Part shown: positions 53,430 through 61,474 of the stretch, piece after piece
Layout of the letters: each line of letters starts with the position of its first letter
Position numbering within the stretch: position 1 is the stretch's first letter
Source: Streptomyces physcomitrii
GTDB taxonomy: Bacteria > Actinomycetota > Actinomycetes > Streptomycetales > Streptomycetaceae
DNA: 64,000 nucleotides
NCBI RefSeq assembly: GCF_012273655.1
Contig: NZ_JAAWWP010000004.1
Coordinates: forward strand, 372,001 to 436,000
Direction: 5' to 3'
The notes under the pieces: model-generated
Databases searched by the model: none
Told to the model about the DNA's origin: nothing
What the model saw: only the letters and a program-made list of their open reading frames with translations
Program-made: the position numbers and the translations under genes

Positions 53430-54869
53430 TCAGCCCAGCGCCGCCACCCGGTCCCGGTATCCCCGTACCGGAGGAGCGTCGCGGAAGGGCTCCAGCCTGC
53501 GTTCGAACTCCCGGACGTACTCCACTGCGCGGACCGAGCGCATGTCGGCGGCCTGGTGGGCGGCCTCCGCGCCGAGGGCGCAGGCCTGGTCCAGCTCGCC
53601 GAGGCCGAGCCGGGCGGAGGCGAGGACGACCCGGCAGAAGAGGCGGCTGCGGGCGAAGCCGGGGGCGTGCAGGTCCAGGGAGCGTTCCGCGTGCAGCGCG
53701 GAGGTGCGGAACTGCTGGAGGTCCCGGTGGCAGTGCGCGAACTCGTCAGCCAGCTGGCCCTCGTCGAACATCCGCGCCCAGTACGGGACTTCGTCGCCCT
53801 GCTTGGCCGAGGACAGCGCGTGCTCGGCGCGCACCAGGCTCGCCGCGCAGGCCCGGCTCTCGCCGAGCACCCCGTGCGCCCGGGCCTCCGCCGCGTGCAG
53901 CAGGGCCTGGACCAGCGGCGGCACCGAGGACCCGATGCCCTGCTGCGCGACCCGGGCGAGCTGCACGGCCTCCCGCCCGTGGCCGAGGTAGACCGCCTGC
54001 CTGCTCATGGTGACGAGTACGTAGGCGCCGTACGCCCGGTCGCCCGCCGCCTGGGCGAGCCGCAGGGCCTGGACGAAGTACCGCTGGGCGAGGCCGTGGG
54101 CGGCGATGTCGTAGGAGGTCCAGCCCGCGAGGCGGGTGAGGTCGGCGACGGCGCCGAAGAGCCGGCGGCCGGTCTGCTCGCCGTAGCTGCCGCGCAGCAT
54201 CGGCTCCGCCTCGTGCTCCAGGTAGCGCACCAGGGCCTGCCGCGCGTGGCCGCCGCCGTAGGCGTGGTCGAGGGTGCGGAAGAGCTCGCCGACGGAGCGC
54301 AGGGCGGCCACGTCGCCGCTGGTGACCCGCTGGCCCGGGCCGCGCTCGGGACCGCCGCGGGGCCGGGGCACGGGAGCTCTGCTGCCCTGCGCCGGGACCC
54401 GGGGGGTCTGCTCGCCGCGGGCCACCCGGTCGTCGGGGCGGCCGATCAGCCAGTCCCGGCTGGGCACCACGAGGCCTGCCGGGGAGAAGGCGATCTTGCG
54501 CAGCTCGGCATGGCTGCCGGAGTCCTTGCGCCACAGACCGCCGACGATCTCCACGGCCTCCTCGGGGGTGCCCGCGAACTCCAGGCCCGCGTAGACGGGG
54601 GAGCCCGCGTCCAGGCCGAGGTCCTGGGCGGTGAGCCGGCGGCCGAGGCGGCGGGTGAACACCTCGGCGATCAGGGCCGGGGTGGTGCCGCGGGGCTGCT
54701 GTCCGCGCAGCCAGCGGGTGACCGAGGTCTTGTCGTACCGCAGGTCGAGTCCGTGCTCCAGGCCGAGCTGGGCGACCCGGCGGGCCAGGCCCGCGTTGGA
54801 GAATCCGGCCTCGGCGATGAGCGCGGCGAGCCGTCGGTTCTGCGGTCGCTGCGGGGGTTGTTCCGTCAT
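53430..54869 (-). CDS. NsdA-like regulatory protein (HTH plus TPR-like repeats)
   Basis: A 479-residue protein that starts MTEQPPQRPQNRRLAALIAE and has an N-terminal HTH-like region (GFSNAGLARRVAQLG to DKTSVTRWLRGQQPRG, about residues 20-61). The remainder is helical repeats of TPR character, for example AYVLVTMSRQAVYLGHGREAVQLA. From memory this resembles the NsdA family, negative regulators of sporulation and antibiotic production in S. coelicolor, of which Streptomyces carries several paralogues. It may be an orthologue or one of these. The ATG has GGAG rather far (12 bases) upstream. Confidence 0.75.
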   Translation of the reverse strand: MTEQPPQRPQNRRLAALIAEAGFSNAGLARRVAQLGLEHGLDLRYDKTSVTRWLRGQQPRGTTPALIAEVFTRRLGRRLTAQDLGLDAGSPVYAGLEFAGTPEEAVEIVGGLWRKDSGSHAELRKIAFSPAGLVVPSRDWLIGRPDDRVARGEQTPRVPAQGSRAPVPRPRGGPERGPGQRVTSGDVAALRSVGELFRTLDHAYGGGHARQALVRYLEHEAEPMLRGSYGEQTGRRLFGAVADLTRLAGWTSYDIAAHGLAQRYFVQALRLAQAAGDRAYGAYVLVTMSRQAVYLGHGREAVQLARVAQQGIGSSVPPLVQALLHAAEARAHGVLGESRACAASLVRAEHALSSAKQGDEVPYWARMFDEGQLADEFAHCHRDLQQFRTSALHAERSLDLHAPGFARSRLFCRVVLASARLGLGELDQACALGAEAAHQAADMRSVRAVEYVREFERRLEPFRDAPPVRGYRDRVAALG

Positions 54870-55183
54870 CAGCTGTGCGGTCTCCTGCCTTCCGGGCCGG
54901 GGGGTGTCACGAGTAGGGCCTGCCCGGCGGGACCGGGTCGATCCGTGGGAGGCGCGCGGCGCGACCACCGGGCCGGGAGCGGCCGCGGCACGGTCGGCAC
55001 CGCGGCCTCGCGAACGGCGCGAATGTAACGCTGCGCAATTTCCGCCCCGCCACTTTCGCCCCTTCTTCATCCGTTCGTGTGAGGAATGCCCCGAGTTCTG
55101 ACGCGGCGGCCCGGGTCGTACAGTGGCGGGGGCGCTCCTTCGTACACCGGGGCGGGCGAGGTTTCGAGGAAGAGGACACTGCG
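54870..55183. other. divergent intergenic region before lipB
   Basis: It has no gene. A possible lipB promoter is TTCTGA (55096-55101) and TACAGT (55119-55124) with a 17-base spacer, giving a leader of roughly 50 bases. Confidence 0.35.
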
Positions 55184-56017
55184 GTGAACGAACTGCGATT
55201 CGTCCGGATGGGCTTCGGTGCCGAGTCCGTCGGCTACCCCGAGGCGCTCGCCGAGCAGCGGCGGGTGCACGCCCTGCGGGCGGCCGACGAGATACCGGAC
55301 ACCTGCCTCCTCCTCGAGCACCCGGCCGTCTACACGGCGGGCAGGCTCACCAAGGACGACGAGCGGCCCTTCGACGGCACCCCGGTCATCGACGTGGACC
55401 GCGGCGGCAAGATCACCTGGCACGGCCCCGGCCAGCTGGTGGGCTATCCGATCACCAGGCTGCCGAACACCCGCGACGTCATCGGCCATGTGCGCCGCCT
55501 GGAGGAGGCGCTCATCCGCACCTGCACCGAGCTGGGGCTTCAGACCAGCCGGGTGGAGGGCCGCAGCGGGGTGTGGGTGCTCGGCGAGACCCGGCCCGCC
55601 CCGGCGCCCGGACCCGGCACCGGCGGCCTCGCCCTGGACCTCGCGCCCGGCCTCGACCGGCCGGTCCGCGCCACCTCCGAGTACAACCCGCGGCTCAACG
55701 GCCCGGAGTACGCCCCCTCCAACGCGGGCCAGCGCGGCGAGGACCGCAAGGTGGCCGCCATCGGGATCCGGGTGGCGCGGGGCGTGACCATGCACGGCTT
55801 CGCGCTGAACGTGAACCCGGACAACACCTTCTTCGACCGGATCGTGCCCTGCGGCATCCGCGACGCGGGCGTCACCTCGCTGGCGAACGAACTCGGCCGC
55901 GACATCACCCTGGCCGAGGTCCTGCCACTGGTGGAGAAGCACCTGGCCGAGGTACTCGACCCCGCCGCGCTGCGGGCCGCCGCCGGAGCGGATCCGGTGG
56001 CCACCACCGCCCCCTGA
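55184..56017 (+). CDS. lipB: octanoyltransferase
   Basis: A 277-residue enzyme that moves octanoate from acyl carrier protein to lipoyl domains. Motifs are [17 protein letters not shown] (about residues 73-89), KVAAIGIRV with the catalytic lysine, [11 protein letters not shown] and the catalytic cysteine in [12 protein letters not shown]. Between RSGVWV and DRKVAAIG there is an insertion of about 45 residues rich in Pro/Gly (about 136-182) that the E. coli enzyme lacks. AGAGGA lies nine bases before the GTG. lipA follows 164 bp downstream and completes lipoyl synthesis on the AceE/SucB complex encoded nearby. Confidence 0.96.
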   Translation: MNELRFVRMGFGAESVGYPEALAEQRRVHALRAADEIPDTCLLLEHPAVYTAGRLTKDDERPFDGTPVIDVDRGGKITWHGPGQLVGYPITRLPNTRDVIGHVRRLEEALIRTCTELGLQTSRVEGRSGVWVLGETRPAPAPGPGTGGLALDLAPGLDRPVRATSEYNPRLNGPEYAPSNAGQRGEDRKVAAIGIRVARGVTMHGFALNVNPDNTFFDRIVPCGIRDAGVTSLANELGRDITLAEVLPLVEKHLAEVLDPAALRAAAGADPVATTAP

Positions 56018-56181
56018 GCCACGGGCGGCGGAATGAACCCGCGCTGGCAGAGGTTGGCCGGGTGAGAAGACCGCATAATCACGGGCGTACCCTTGGGGTG
56101 CACCGAGGAATCCAAGCCACATCAGGCCGAGCAAGGCGCCGGGAACCGGCGTGGAAGCCCACGAAGCTACAGGGAGCCGCA

Positions 56182-57147
56182 GTGTCCGCAGTCTCACCCG
56201 ACGGACGCAAGATGCTGCGCCTGGAGGTCCGCAACAGCCAGACCCCCATCGAGCGCAAGCCCGAGTGGATCAAGACACGGGCGAAGATGGGCCCCGAGTA
56301 CACCGCGATGCAGAAACTCGTGAAGAGCGAGGGCCTGCACACGGTCTGCCAGGAGGCGGGCTGCCCCAATATCTACGAGTGCTGGGAAGACCGCGAGGCG
56401 ACCTTCCTGATCGGCGGCGACCAGTGCACCCGGCGCTGCGACTTCTGCCAGATCGACACCGGCAGGCCCGAGGCCCTGGACCGCGACGAACCGCGCCGGG
56501 TGGGCGAGTCCGTGGTCACCATGGACCTGAACTACGCCACCATCACCGGCGTCGCCCGCGACGACCTCGAGGACGGCGGCGCCTGGCTGTACGCGGAGAC
56601 GGTGCGCCAGATCCACGCCCAGACCGCGGAGCGCGCGAGCGGCCGCACCAAGGTGGAGCTGCTGGCCCCCGACTTCAACGCGGTGCCCGAGCAGCTGGCC
56701 GAGGTCTTCTCCTCCCGCCCCGAGGTCTTCGCCCACAATGTCGAGACCGTCCCGCGCATCTTCAAGCGCATCCGCCCCGGCTTCCGCTACGAGCGCTCCC
56801 TCGACGTGATCACCAAGGCCCGCGAGTACGGCCTGGTCACCAAGTCGAACCTGATCCTCGGCATGGGCGAGGAGCGCGCCGAGATCAGCGAGGCGCTGCG
56901 CCAGCTGCACGAGGCCGGCTGCGAGCTGATCACCATCACCCAGTACCTGCGCCCGAGCGTGCGGCACCACCCCGTCGAGCGCTGGGTGAAGCCCGCGGAG
57001 TTCGTCGAGCTGAAGGACGAGGCCGAGCAGATCGGCTTCTCCGGCGTCATGTCGGGCCCGCTGGTCCGCTCCTCGTACCGCGCGGGCCGCCTCTACCAGA
57101 TGGCCGTGGAGAAGCGGGGCTCGTACGTGGCCTCGCAGGCGGTCTGA
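56182..57147 (+). CDS. lipA: lipoyl synthase
   Basis: A 321-residue radical-SAM enzyme that inserts two sulfurs into octanoyl groups. The radical-SAM cluster is CTRRCDFC (about residues 83-90), and the auxiliary, sacrificial cluster uses [12 protein letters not shown] (about 53-64), with the closing motif RSSY near residue 293. Start GTG with AGGGAG five bases upstream. It depends on Fe-S assembly and SAM, linking it to the desulfurase and SAM-controlled genes earlier in the window. Confidence 0.97.
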   Translation: MSAVSPDGRKMLRLEVRNSQTPIERKPEWIKTRAKMGPEYTAMQKLVKSEGLHTVCQEAGCPNIYECWEDREATFLIGGDQCTRRCDFCQIDTGRPEALDRDEPRRVGESVVTMDLNYATITGVARDDLEDGGAWLYAETVRQIHAQTAERASGRTKVELLAPDFNAVPEQLAEVFSSRPEVFAHNVETVPRIFKRIRPGFRYERSLDVITKAREYGLVTKSNLILGMGEERAEISEALRQLHEAGCELITITQYLRPSVRHHPVERWVKPAEFVELKDEAEQIGFSGVMSGPLVRSSYRAGRLYQMAVEKRGSYVASQAV

Positions 57148-57229
57148 CCGAGAGCCGATCGCAGGGTCGGACCGAGGGGCGCAGCGCGCGGAAGCGACCG
57201 GCGCCCCGACTCCGCCCTCAGGACCAATT

Positions 57230-57267
57230 GCCGTGCCCGGCGCGCCCGTTGAGGCCGCCGGGCACGC
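57230..57267 (+). terminator. terminator after lipA
   Basis: CGTGCCCGG pairs with CCGGGCACG around a 17-base loop, about 85 bp after the lipA stop. Confidence 0.55.
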
Positions 57268-57431
57268 GTCTGTCCGGGCCTCGGCTCGTGTGAAACCGAG
57301 CACAAGAAGCTACCGCTCAGTAGTCACGCCACCCGACCGGCCGCGCGCATCGCCGCAGCTGGGACGACCACCGCCCGCTCCCCCACCCCTCCACCTGGGC
57401 GAACCGCCCGCTTTTCAGGCTTCATTGGCGT

Positions 57432-57460
57432 TTGACCGCCGGGTCACACACTGGTAACAA
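57432..57460 (+). promoter_or_regulatory. promoter before the small 67-residue gene
   Basis: TTGACC (57432-57437) and TAACAA (57455-57460) with a 17-base spacer form a good vegetative promoter. Transcription should begin near 57467, giving a leader of about 90 bases. The remainder of the 412-bp gap 57148-57559 has no gene. Confidence 0.55.
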
Positions 57461-57559
57461 CAATGAGTGACTCTGCTTCTACGTCGCGTGCACCCTCCGT
57501 CACCGCCGCGTCGGCTCATCGCCGTGTCACCCACCGCCACCACCGAGGGGATCCCCGAC

Positions 57560-57763
57560 ATGCAGGCCGCGCCCGTCCGCGCCCACGCCATCCCGACCGT
57601 CACCGACGCGCTGCGCGCCGTCGAATCGCTCCTGATGGGGGGCGGCCAGCGCACCGCCCGCCGCAACGCCTGGACCTCCGTACTGGAGGACCGCCGCCGC
57701 GCCAAGGACCGCGTCGAGGCCCAGCGCGTCCTGGACGCCGCGGTCTCCGCCCGCACCTCCTGA
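57560..57763 (+). CDS. small conserved protein of unknown function
   Basis: A 67-residue basic, helical protein: HAIPTVTDALRAVESLLMGG then a charged NAWTSVLEDRRRAKDRVEAQR helix. GAGGGG lies nine bases before the ATG. A GTG at 57467 could extend it by 31 residues, but that extension has poor coding composition. I recall a similar small gene between lipA and glnA in S. coelicolor. Function unknown. Confidence 0.72.
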   Translation: MQAAPVRAHAIPTVTDALRAVESLLMGGGQRTARRNAWTSVLEDRRRAKDRVEAQRVLDAAVSARTS

Positions 57764-57855
57764 GAAGCCCCGTACGGGACCCTTCGGGACCGCCCGGCCC
57801 GGTGCGGGCCGCCCGAGTGTCGTCGGCCTCTCCGGGGCCACGTAGACTCCGAGGT

Positions 57856-58554
57856 ATGGCGAGGAAGGAACCCGCAGCGGAGGCTGCGACCCCCGGGCGG
57901 CTCAAGCAGATCGCCCAGACGTACAAGATGACCCGGAGGGCCGACTCCAAGATCGGCCTGGTCCTCGGGGCCGTGGGAATCGGCACCTTGGGTGTCTTCC
58001 TCGCGATCGGATTCCTGATCGGGCATCCCGTCTACCTGGGCATCGCGGGCCTGCTCGTGGCCCTGCTCGCGACGGCCGTGGTCTTCGGCCGCCGCGCCGA
58101 GCGCGCCGCCTTCGGGCAGATGGAGGGCCAGCCCGGCGCCGCCGCCGCGGTCCTGGACAACGTCGGCCGCGGCTGGACCACCACCCCCGCGGTGGCGATG
58201 AACCGCAGCCAGGACGTCGTGCACCGCGCGGTCGGCAAGGCGGGCATCGTGCTGGTCGCCGAGGGCAACCCCAACCGCCTCAAGGGCCTCCTCGCCGCCG
58301 AGAAGAAGCGGATGGCCCGCATCGTCGCGGATGTGCCGGTGCACGACATCGTGGTCGGCGAGGGCGAGGGCCAGGTCCCCCTCAAGAAGGTCCGCACCAC
58401 CATGCTCAAGCTCCCGCGCACCCTCACCGGCCCCCAGGTCACCGCGACCAACGACCGCCTGCGCGCCCTCGGCGATTTGATGAGCAACATGCCACTCCCG
58501 AAGGGCCCGATGCCCAAGGGCATGCGGATGCCCCGCGGCGGAAAGATGCGCTGA
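57856..58554 (+). CDS. DUF4191 membrane protein
   Basis: A 232-residue protein. A basic N-terminus (RLKQIAQTYKMTRRADSKIG) is followed by two membrane helices (about residues 35-52 and 58-77) and a cytoplasmic domain with RGWTTTPAVAMNRSQDVVHRAVGKAGIVLV, typical of DUF4191. In actinobacteria this gene is regularly found beside glnA and lipA. Function unknown. TAGACT ends seven bases before the ATG, suggesting a leaderless transcript, though GAGG lies close too. Confidence 0.88.
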   Translation: MARKEPAAEAATPGRLKQIAQTYKMTRRADSKIGLVLGAVGIGTLGVFLAIGFLIGHPVYLGIAGLLVALLATAVVFGRRAERAAFGQMEGQPGAAAAVLDNVGRGWTTTPAVAMNRSQDVVHRAVGKAGIVLVAEGNPNRLKGLLAAEKKRMARIVADVPVHDIVVGEGEGQVPLKKVRTTMLKLPRTLTGPQVTATNDRLRALGDLMSNMPLPKGPMPKGMRMPRGGKMR

Positions 58555-58659
58555 GCGGAACACAGTCGGCAGCACCGCCGGGCACCCCGCCCGCGGCCCG
58601 TCAGCCACCCGCACCCGTACCGCCCCTCAGGCACCCCTGAGAGAACCCGAAGACCCGAA

Positions 58660-58686
58660 GAGCGGCCCGGAACCCCCGGGCCGCTC
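58660..58686 (+). terminator. terminator after the DUF4191 gene
   Basis: An 11-bp GAGCGGCCCGG stem with AACCC loop is followed by a T-rich tract (TCGTCTTTC). The rest of 58555-58944 holds only a doubled CGTACCCGTAGGC (near 58745) and no gene. Confidence 0.75.
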
Positions 58687-58944
58687 TCGTCTTTCCCGTT
58701 TCCCGCACTGCATCCCGTGCGTGTGGTCTCGCGTACGCGGACGTACGTACCCGTAGGCCGTACCCGTAGGCGCGCGCGTCGCATTCGCCGACACGCACGC
58801 CGCATCGAGCTCGTCGGACCGCCAGACCGCCAGACCGTCAAGAGGCTGGCTGCCCCGTCGCGTACGTCAGTGCGTCAGCCGACCGCTGCGACCGCCGTGC
58901 CGCGCGACGGCCGCCGCACTGCGCCAGGCAGGCTCCTCAGACGC

Positions 58945-59412
58945 TCAGATCCGCACCTGAACCGCCCGCGCCAACCTGTCGTGCAGCCCGCGGCTGTCCC
59001 GGTCCCAGATCAGGGCCGGGACCGCGAGGCAGAGCAGGACGCTGCGGACGAGTACGCGGCCGAAGCCGAGGCGCTCGCCGTGTTCGGAGATCACGCGGAG
59101 GCGGAAGAGCCGCTTGCCGGGGGTGGAGCCGATGGTGCCGACGGTCGCCAGGCTCAGGAGGAGGAAGACGGCCAGCGCCCAGTTGCTCGTGGCCCGCTGA
59201 TCACCACCCGCCAGCAGACCGTATGCGATCAGCGTGCACAGGCCCCAGTCCACCAGGAGGGCACCGAAGCGGCGCCCGAGCGGCGCCACCGAGCCCGGTC
59301 CCTCCTCGGGGAGTCCGAGCTGCTGGCCGCGGTAGCCGAAGTCGACACCCATGTCCTCGGCCGCCGCGCGGGGGCCGGACAGCCACGATCCGATCGCATG
59401 CCTCTTGTCCAC
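58945..59412 (-). CDS. RDD family membrane protein
   Basis: A 155-residue protein with about three membrane segments. It has [20 protein letters not shown] (the Arg/Asp of RDD) and the conserved [13 protein letters not shown] and [11 protein letters not shown], all marks of the RDD family. Function is unclear, with some members suggested to move small molecules or ions. It is divergent from glnA. The GTG start gives the expected soluble N-terminus. Confidence 0.88.
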   Translation of the reverse strand: MDKRHAIGSWLSGPRAAAEDMGVDFGYRGQQLGLPEEGPGSVAPLGRRFGALLVDWGLCTLIAYGLLAGGDQRATSNWALAVFLLLSLATVGTIGSTPGKRLFRLRVISEHGERLGFGRVLVRSVLLCLAVPALIWDRDSRGLHDRLARAVQVRI

Positions 59413-59554
59413 CCGTCCACGGTACTGCCTCCGGTTTCGGGTGGAACCGGACGGGTGGAGAACTCCGCCCCCGCCTCCACCCGGCCCCCGCGCCGGACCC
59501 TCACCCTCCATTCCCCTTTGCCACGATCTGTCGCCTTCGCACCCCTCAGGCTGG

Positions 59555-59592
59555 TTAACTTGGACGAAACAAATGGGTCATGCTCGAGAAAT
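59555..59592 (+). promoter_or_regulatory. GlnR binding site upstream of glnA
   Basis: Two a-site/b-site pairs occur with exact six-base spacing: TTAAC-N6-GAAAC-N6-GTCAT-N6-GAAAT. This fits the GlnR box consensus known from S. coelicolor (gTnAc-n6-GaAAc repeated), about 100 bp before the glnA start. GlnR would activate glnA under nitrogen limitation. Confidence 0.85.
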
Positions 59593-59695
59593 CCCGCCTC
59601 CTTATGGTCGGGTCCCAGCGTGTGCCACCGCACTGGCCGCACCACCGAGCTACAACGCCCGCCCCGGGATTCGGGCGCGGGGTAGGAGGAGCTGG

Positions 59696-61105
59696 ATGTT
59701 CCAGAACGCCGACGAGGCCAAGAAGTTCATCGCGGACGAGGACGTCAAGTTCGTCGACGTCCGCTTCTGCGACCTGCCGGGTGTGATGCAGCACTTCACG
59801 GTGCCCGCCGAGGCGTTCGACCCGGCCGACGAGCTGGCGTTCGACGGCTCGTCGATCCGCGGCTTCCAGGCCATCCACGAGTCCGACATGGCGCTGCGCG
59901 CGGACCTGTCGACCGCCCGGGTCGACCCCTTCCGCCGCGACAAGACGCTCAACATCAACTTCTTCATCCACGACCCGATCACGGGCGAGCAGTACAGCCG
60001 CGACCCGCGCAACATCGCCAAGAAGGCCGAGGCCTACCTCGCCTCCACCGGCATCGCCGACACCGCGTACTTCGGTCCCGAGGCCGAGTTCTACGTCTTC
60101 GACTCGGTCCGCTTCCAGACCGCGGCGAACGAGAGCTTCTACCACATCGACTCCGAGGCGGGCGCCTGGAACACCGGTGCGCTCGAGGACAACCGCGGCT
60201 ACAAGGTCCGCTACAAGGGCGGGTACTTCCCGGCTCCCCCGGTCGACCACTTCGCCGACCTGCGCGCCGAGATCTCCCTGGAGCTGGACAGGTCCGGCCT
60301 GAAGGTCGAGCGCCAGCACCACGAGGTCGGCACCGCGGGCCAGGCCGAGATCAACTACAAGTTCAACACCCTGCTCGCCGCCGCCGACGACCTGATGCTC
60401 TTCAAGTACATCGTGAAGAACGTCGCCTGGCGCAACGGCAAGACCGCCACCTTCATGCCGAAGCCGATCTTCGGCGACAACGGCTCGGGCATGCACGTCC
60501 ACCAGTCCCTGTGGCAGGGCGGCTCCCCGCTCTTCTACGACGAGCAGGGCTACGCGGGCCTCTCGGACACCGCCCGCTTCTACATCGGCGGCATCCTCAA
60601 GCACGCCCCCTCGCTGCTCGCCTTCACCAACCCGACGGTGAACTCGTACCACCGCCTGGTCCCGGGCTTCGAGGCGCCGGTCAACCTGGTCTACTCGCAG
60701 CGCAACCGCTCGGCCGCGATGCGCATCCCGATCACCGGCTCGAACCCGAAGGCCAAGCGCGTCGAGTTCCGCGCCCCGGACCCGTCCTCCAACCCGTACC
60801 TGGCCTTCTCGGCGCTGCTGCTGGCGGGCCTGGACGGCGTGAAGAACAAGATCGAGCCCGCTGAGCCGATCGACAAGGACCTCTACGAGCTCGCCCCCGA
60901 GGAGCACGCGGGCGTCCCCCAGGTCCCGACCTCCCTCCCGGCGGTCCTCGACGCCCTCGAAGCGGACAACGAGTACCTCCAGGCCGGCGGCGTCTTCACC
61001 TCCGACCTCATCGAGACCTGGATCGACTACAAGCGCACCAACGAAATCGCCCCGATCCAACTCCGCCCGCACCCGCACGAGTTCGAGCTTTATTTCGACA
61101 TCTAA
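59696..61105 (+). CDS. glnA: type I glutamine synthetase
   Basis: A 469-residue enzyme making glutamine from glutamate, ammonia and ATP. Motifs are FDGSSIRGF, the metal-site [32 protein letters not shown] and, close to the C-terminus, the adenylylation site KDLYELAPE (tyrosine about residue 397), so this is the GSI-beta form controlled by adenylyltransferase. GGAGGA precedes the ATG. The GlnR box upstream shows nitrogen control. It is the last conserved core gene of the window; beyond it the DNA is accessory. Confidence 0.98.
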   Translation: MFQNADEAKKFIADEDVKFVDVRFCDLPGVMQHFTVPAEAFDPADELAFDGSSIRGFQAIHESDMALRADLSTARVDPFRRDKTLNINFFIHDPITGEQYSRDPRNIAKKAEAYLASTGIADTAYFGPEAEFYVFDSVRFQTAANESFYHIDSEAGAWNTGALEDNRGYKVRYKGGYFPAPPVDHFADLRAEISLELDRSGLKVERQHHEVGTAGQAEINYKFNTLLAAADDLMLFKYIVKNVAWRNGKTATFMPKPIFGDNGSGMHVHQSLWQGGSPLFYDEQGYAGLSDTARFYIGGILKHAPSLLAFTNPTVNSYHRLVPGFEAPVNLVYSQRNRSAAMRIPITGSNPKAKRVEFRAPDPSSNPYLAFSALLLAGLDGVKNKIEPAEPIDKDLYELAPEEHAGVPQVPTSLPAVLDALEADNEYLQAGGVFTSDLIETWIDYKRTNEIAPIQLRPHPHEFELYFDI

Positions 61106-61157
61106 AGAGCGGGGCCGGGCGAGCAGGGTGAATATCTGAGAATAGCCTGTGACCTGC

Positions 61158-61170
61158 GAGAATGGTTCTC
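61158..61170. promoter_or_regulatory. GAGAA-N3-TTCTC dyad downstream of glnA
   Basis: A perfect 5-3-5 inverted repeat in relatively AT-rich DNA; with flanks it looks like TGAGAACC-ATTCTCG, near the shape of Fur/Zur boxes. It lies 317 bp before the propeller gene, so its target is uncertain. Confidence 0.3.
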
Positions 61171-61239
61171 ATCGGATCTCACTGGTGCAGCCTGCTTTCC
61201 ACTGCCTTGTGCACCAAGTGTGCACCGCTTGACCGGTTC

Positions 61240-61256
61240 GCTGACGTAACGTCAGC
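61240..61256. promoter_or_regulatory. 17-bp perfect palindrome downstream of glnA
   Basis: GCTGACGT-N-ACGTCAGC, an exact 8-1-8 inverted repeat. A nearby doubled TGTGCACC (61208-61226) adds to the repeat density. It could be an operator, a recombination site or the end of an element. No gene is seen in 61106-61474. Confidence 0.4.
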
Positions 61257-61264
61257 AGCGTTCA

Positions 61265-61303
61265 CGAGGGCCGCTACCCCTTTTTACGGGGTAGCGGCCC
61301 TCG
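61265..61303. terminator. strong terminator hairpin
   Basis: A 16-bp perfect stem (CGAGGGCCGCTACCCC and complement) with a T-rich loop and a following TCGTTTGC. It lies 160 bp past glnA and 172 bp before the propeller gene and probably ends glnA transcription. Confidence 0.75.
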
Positions 61304-61474
61304 TTTGCGCGTGACCGCGCTCTCGTCGTGTCCAGTGCGCCCTGTCTCCACATCGCGGATGGGGCAGCAGCGCGACCCGTAGACTTCGAGGCAGCGACTC
61401 CATACCCACCTCGTGAGGCAGGAAAGACGCAGCGAGTAACACTCGCGCGGACGGCCGGAAGGAACCAGGCCCAA

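Noticed and set aside
61106..61474. tRNA gene used as an integration site after glnA
   Set aside because: No cloverleaf, T-loop motif or anticodon arm could be found; the dyads are too short and regular.
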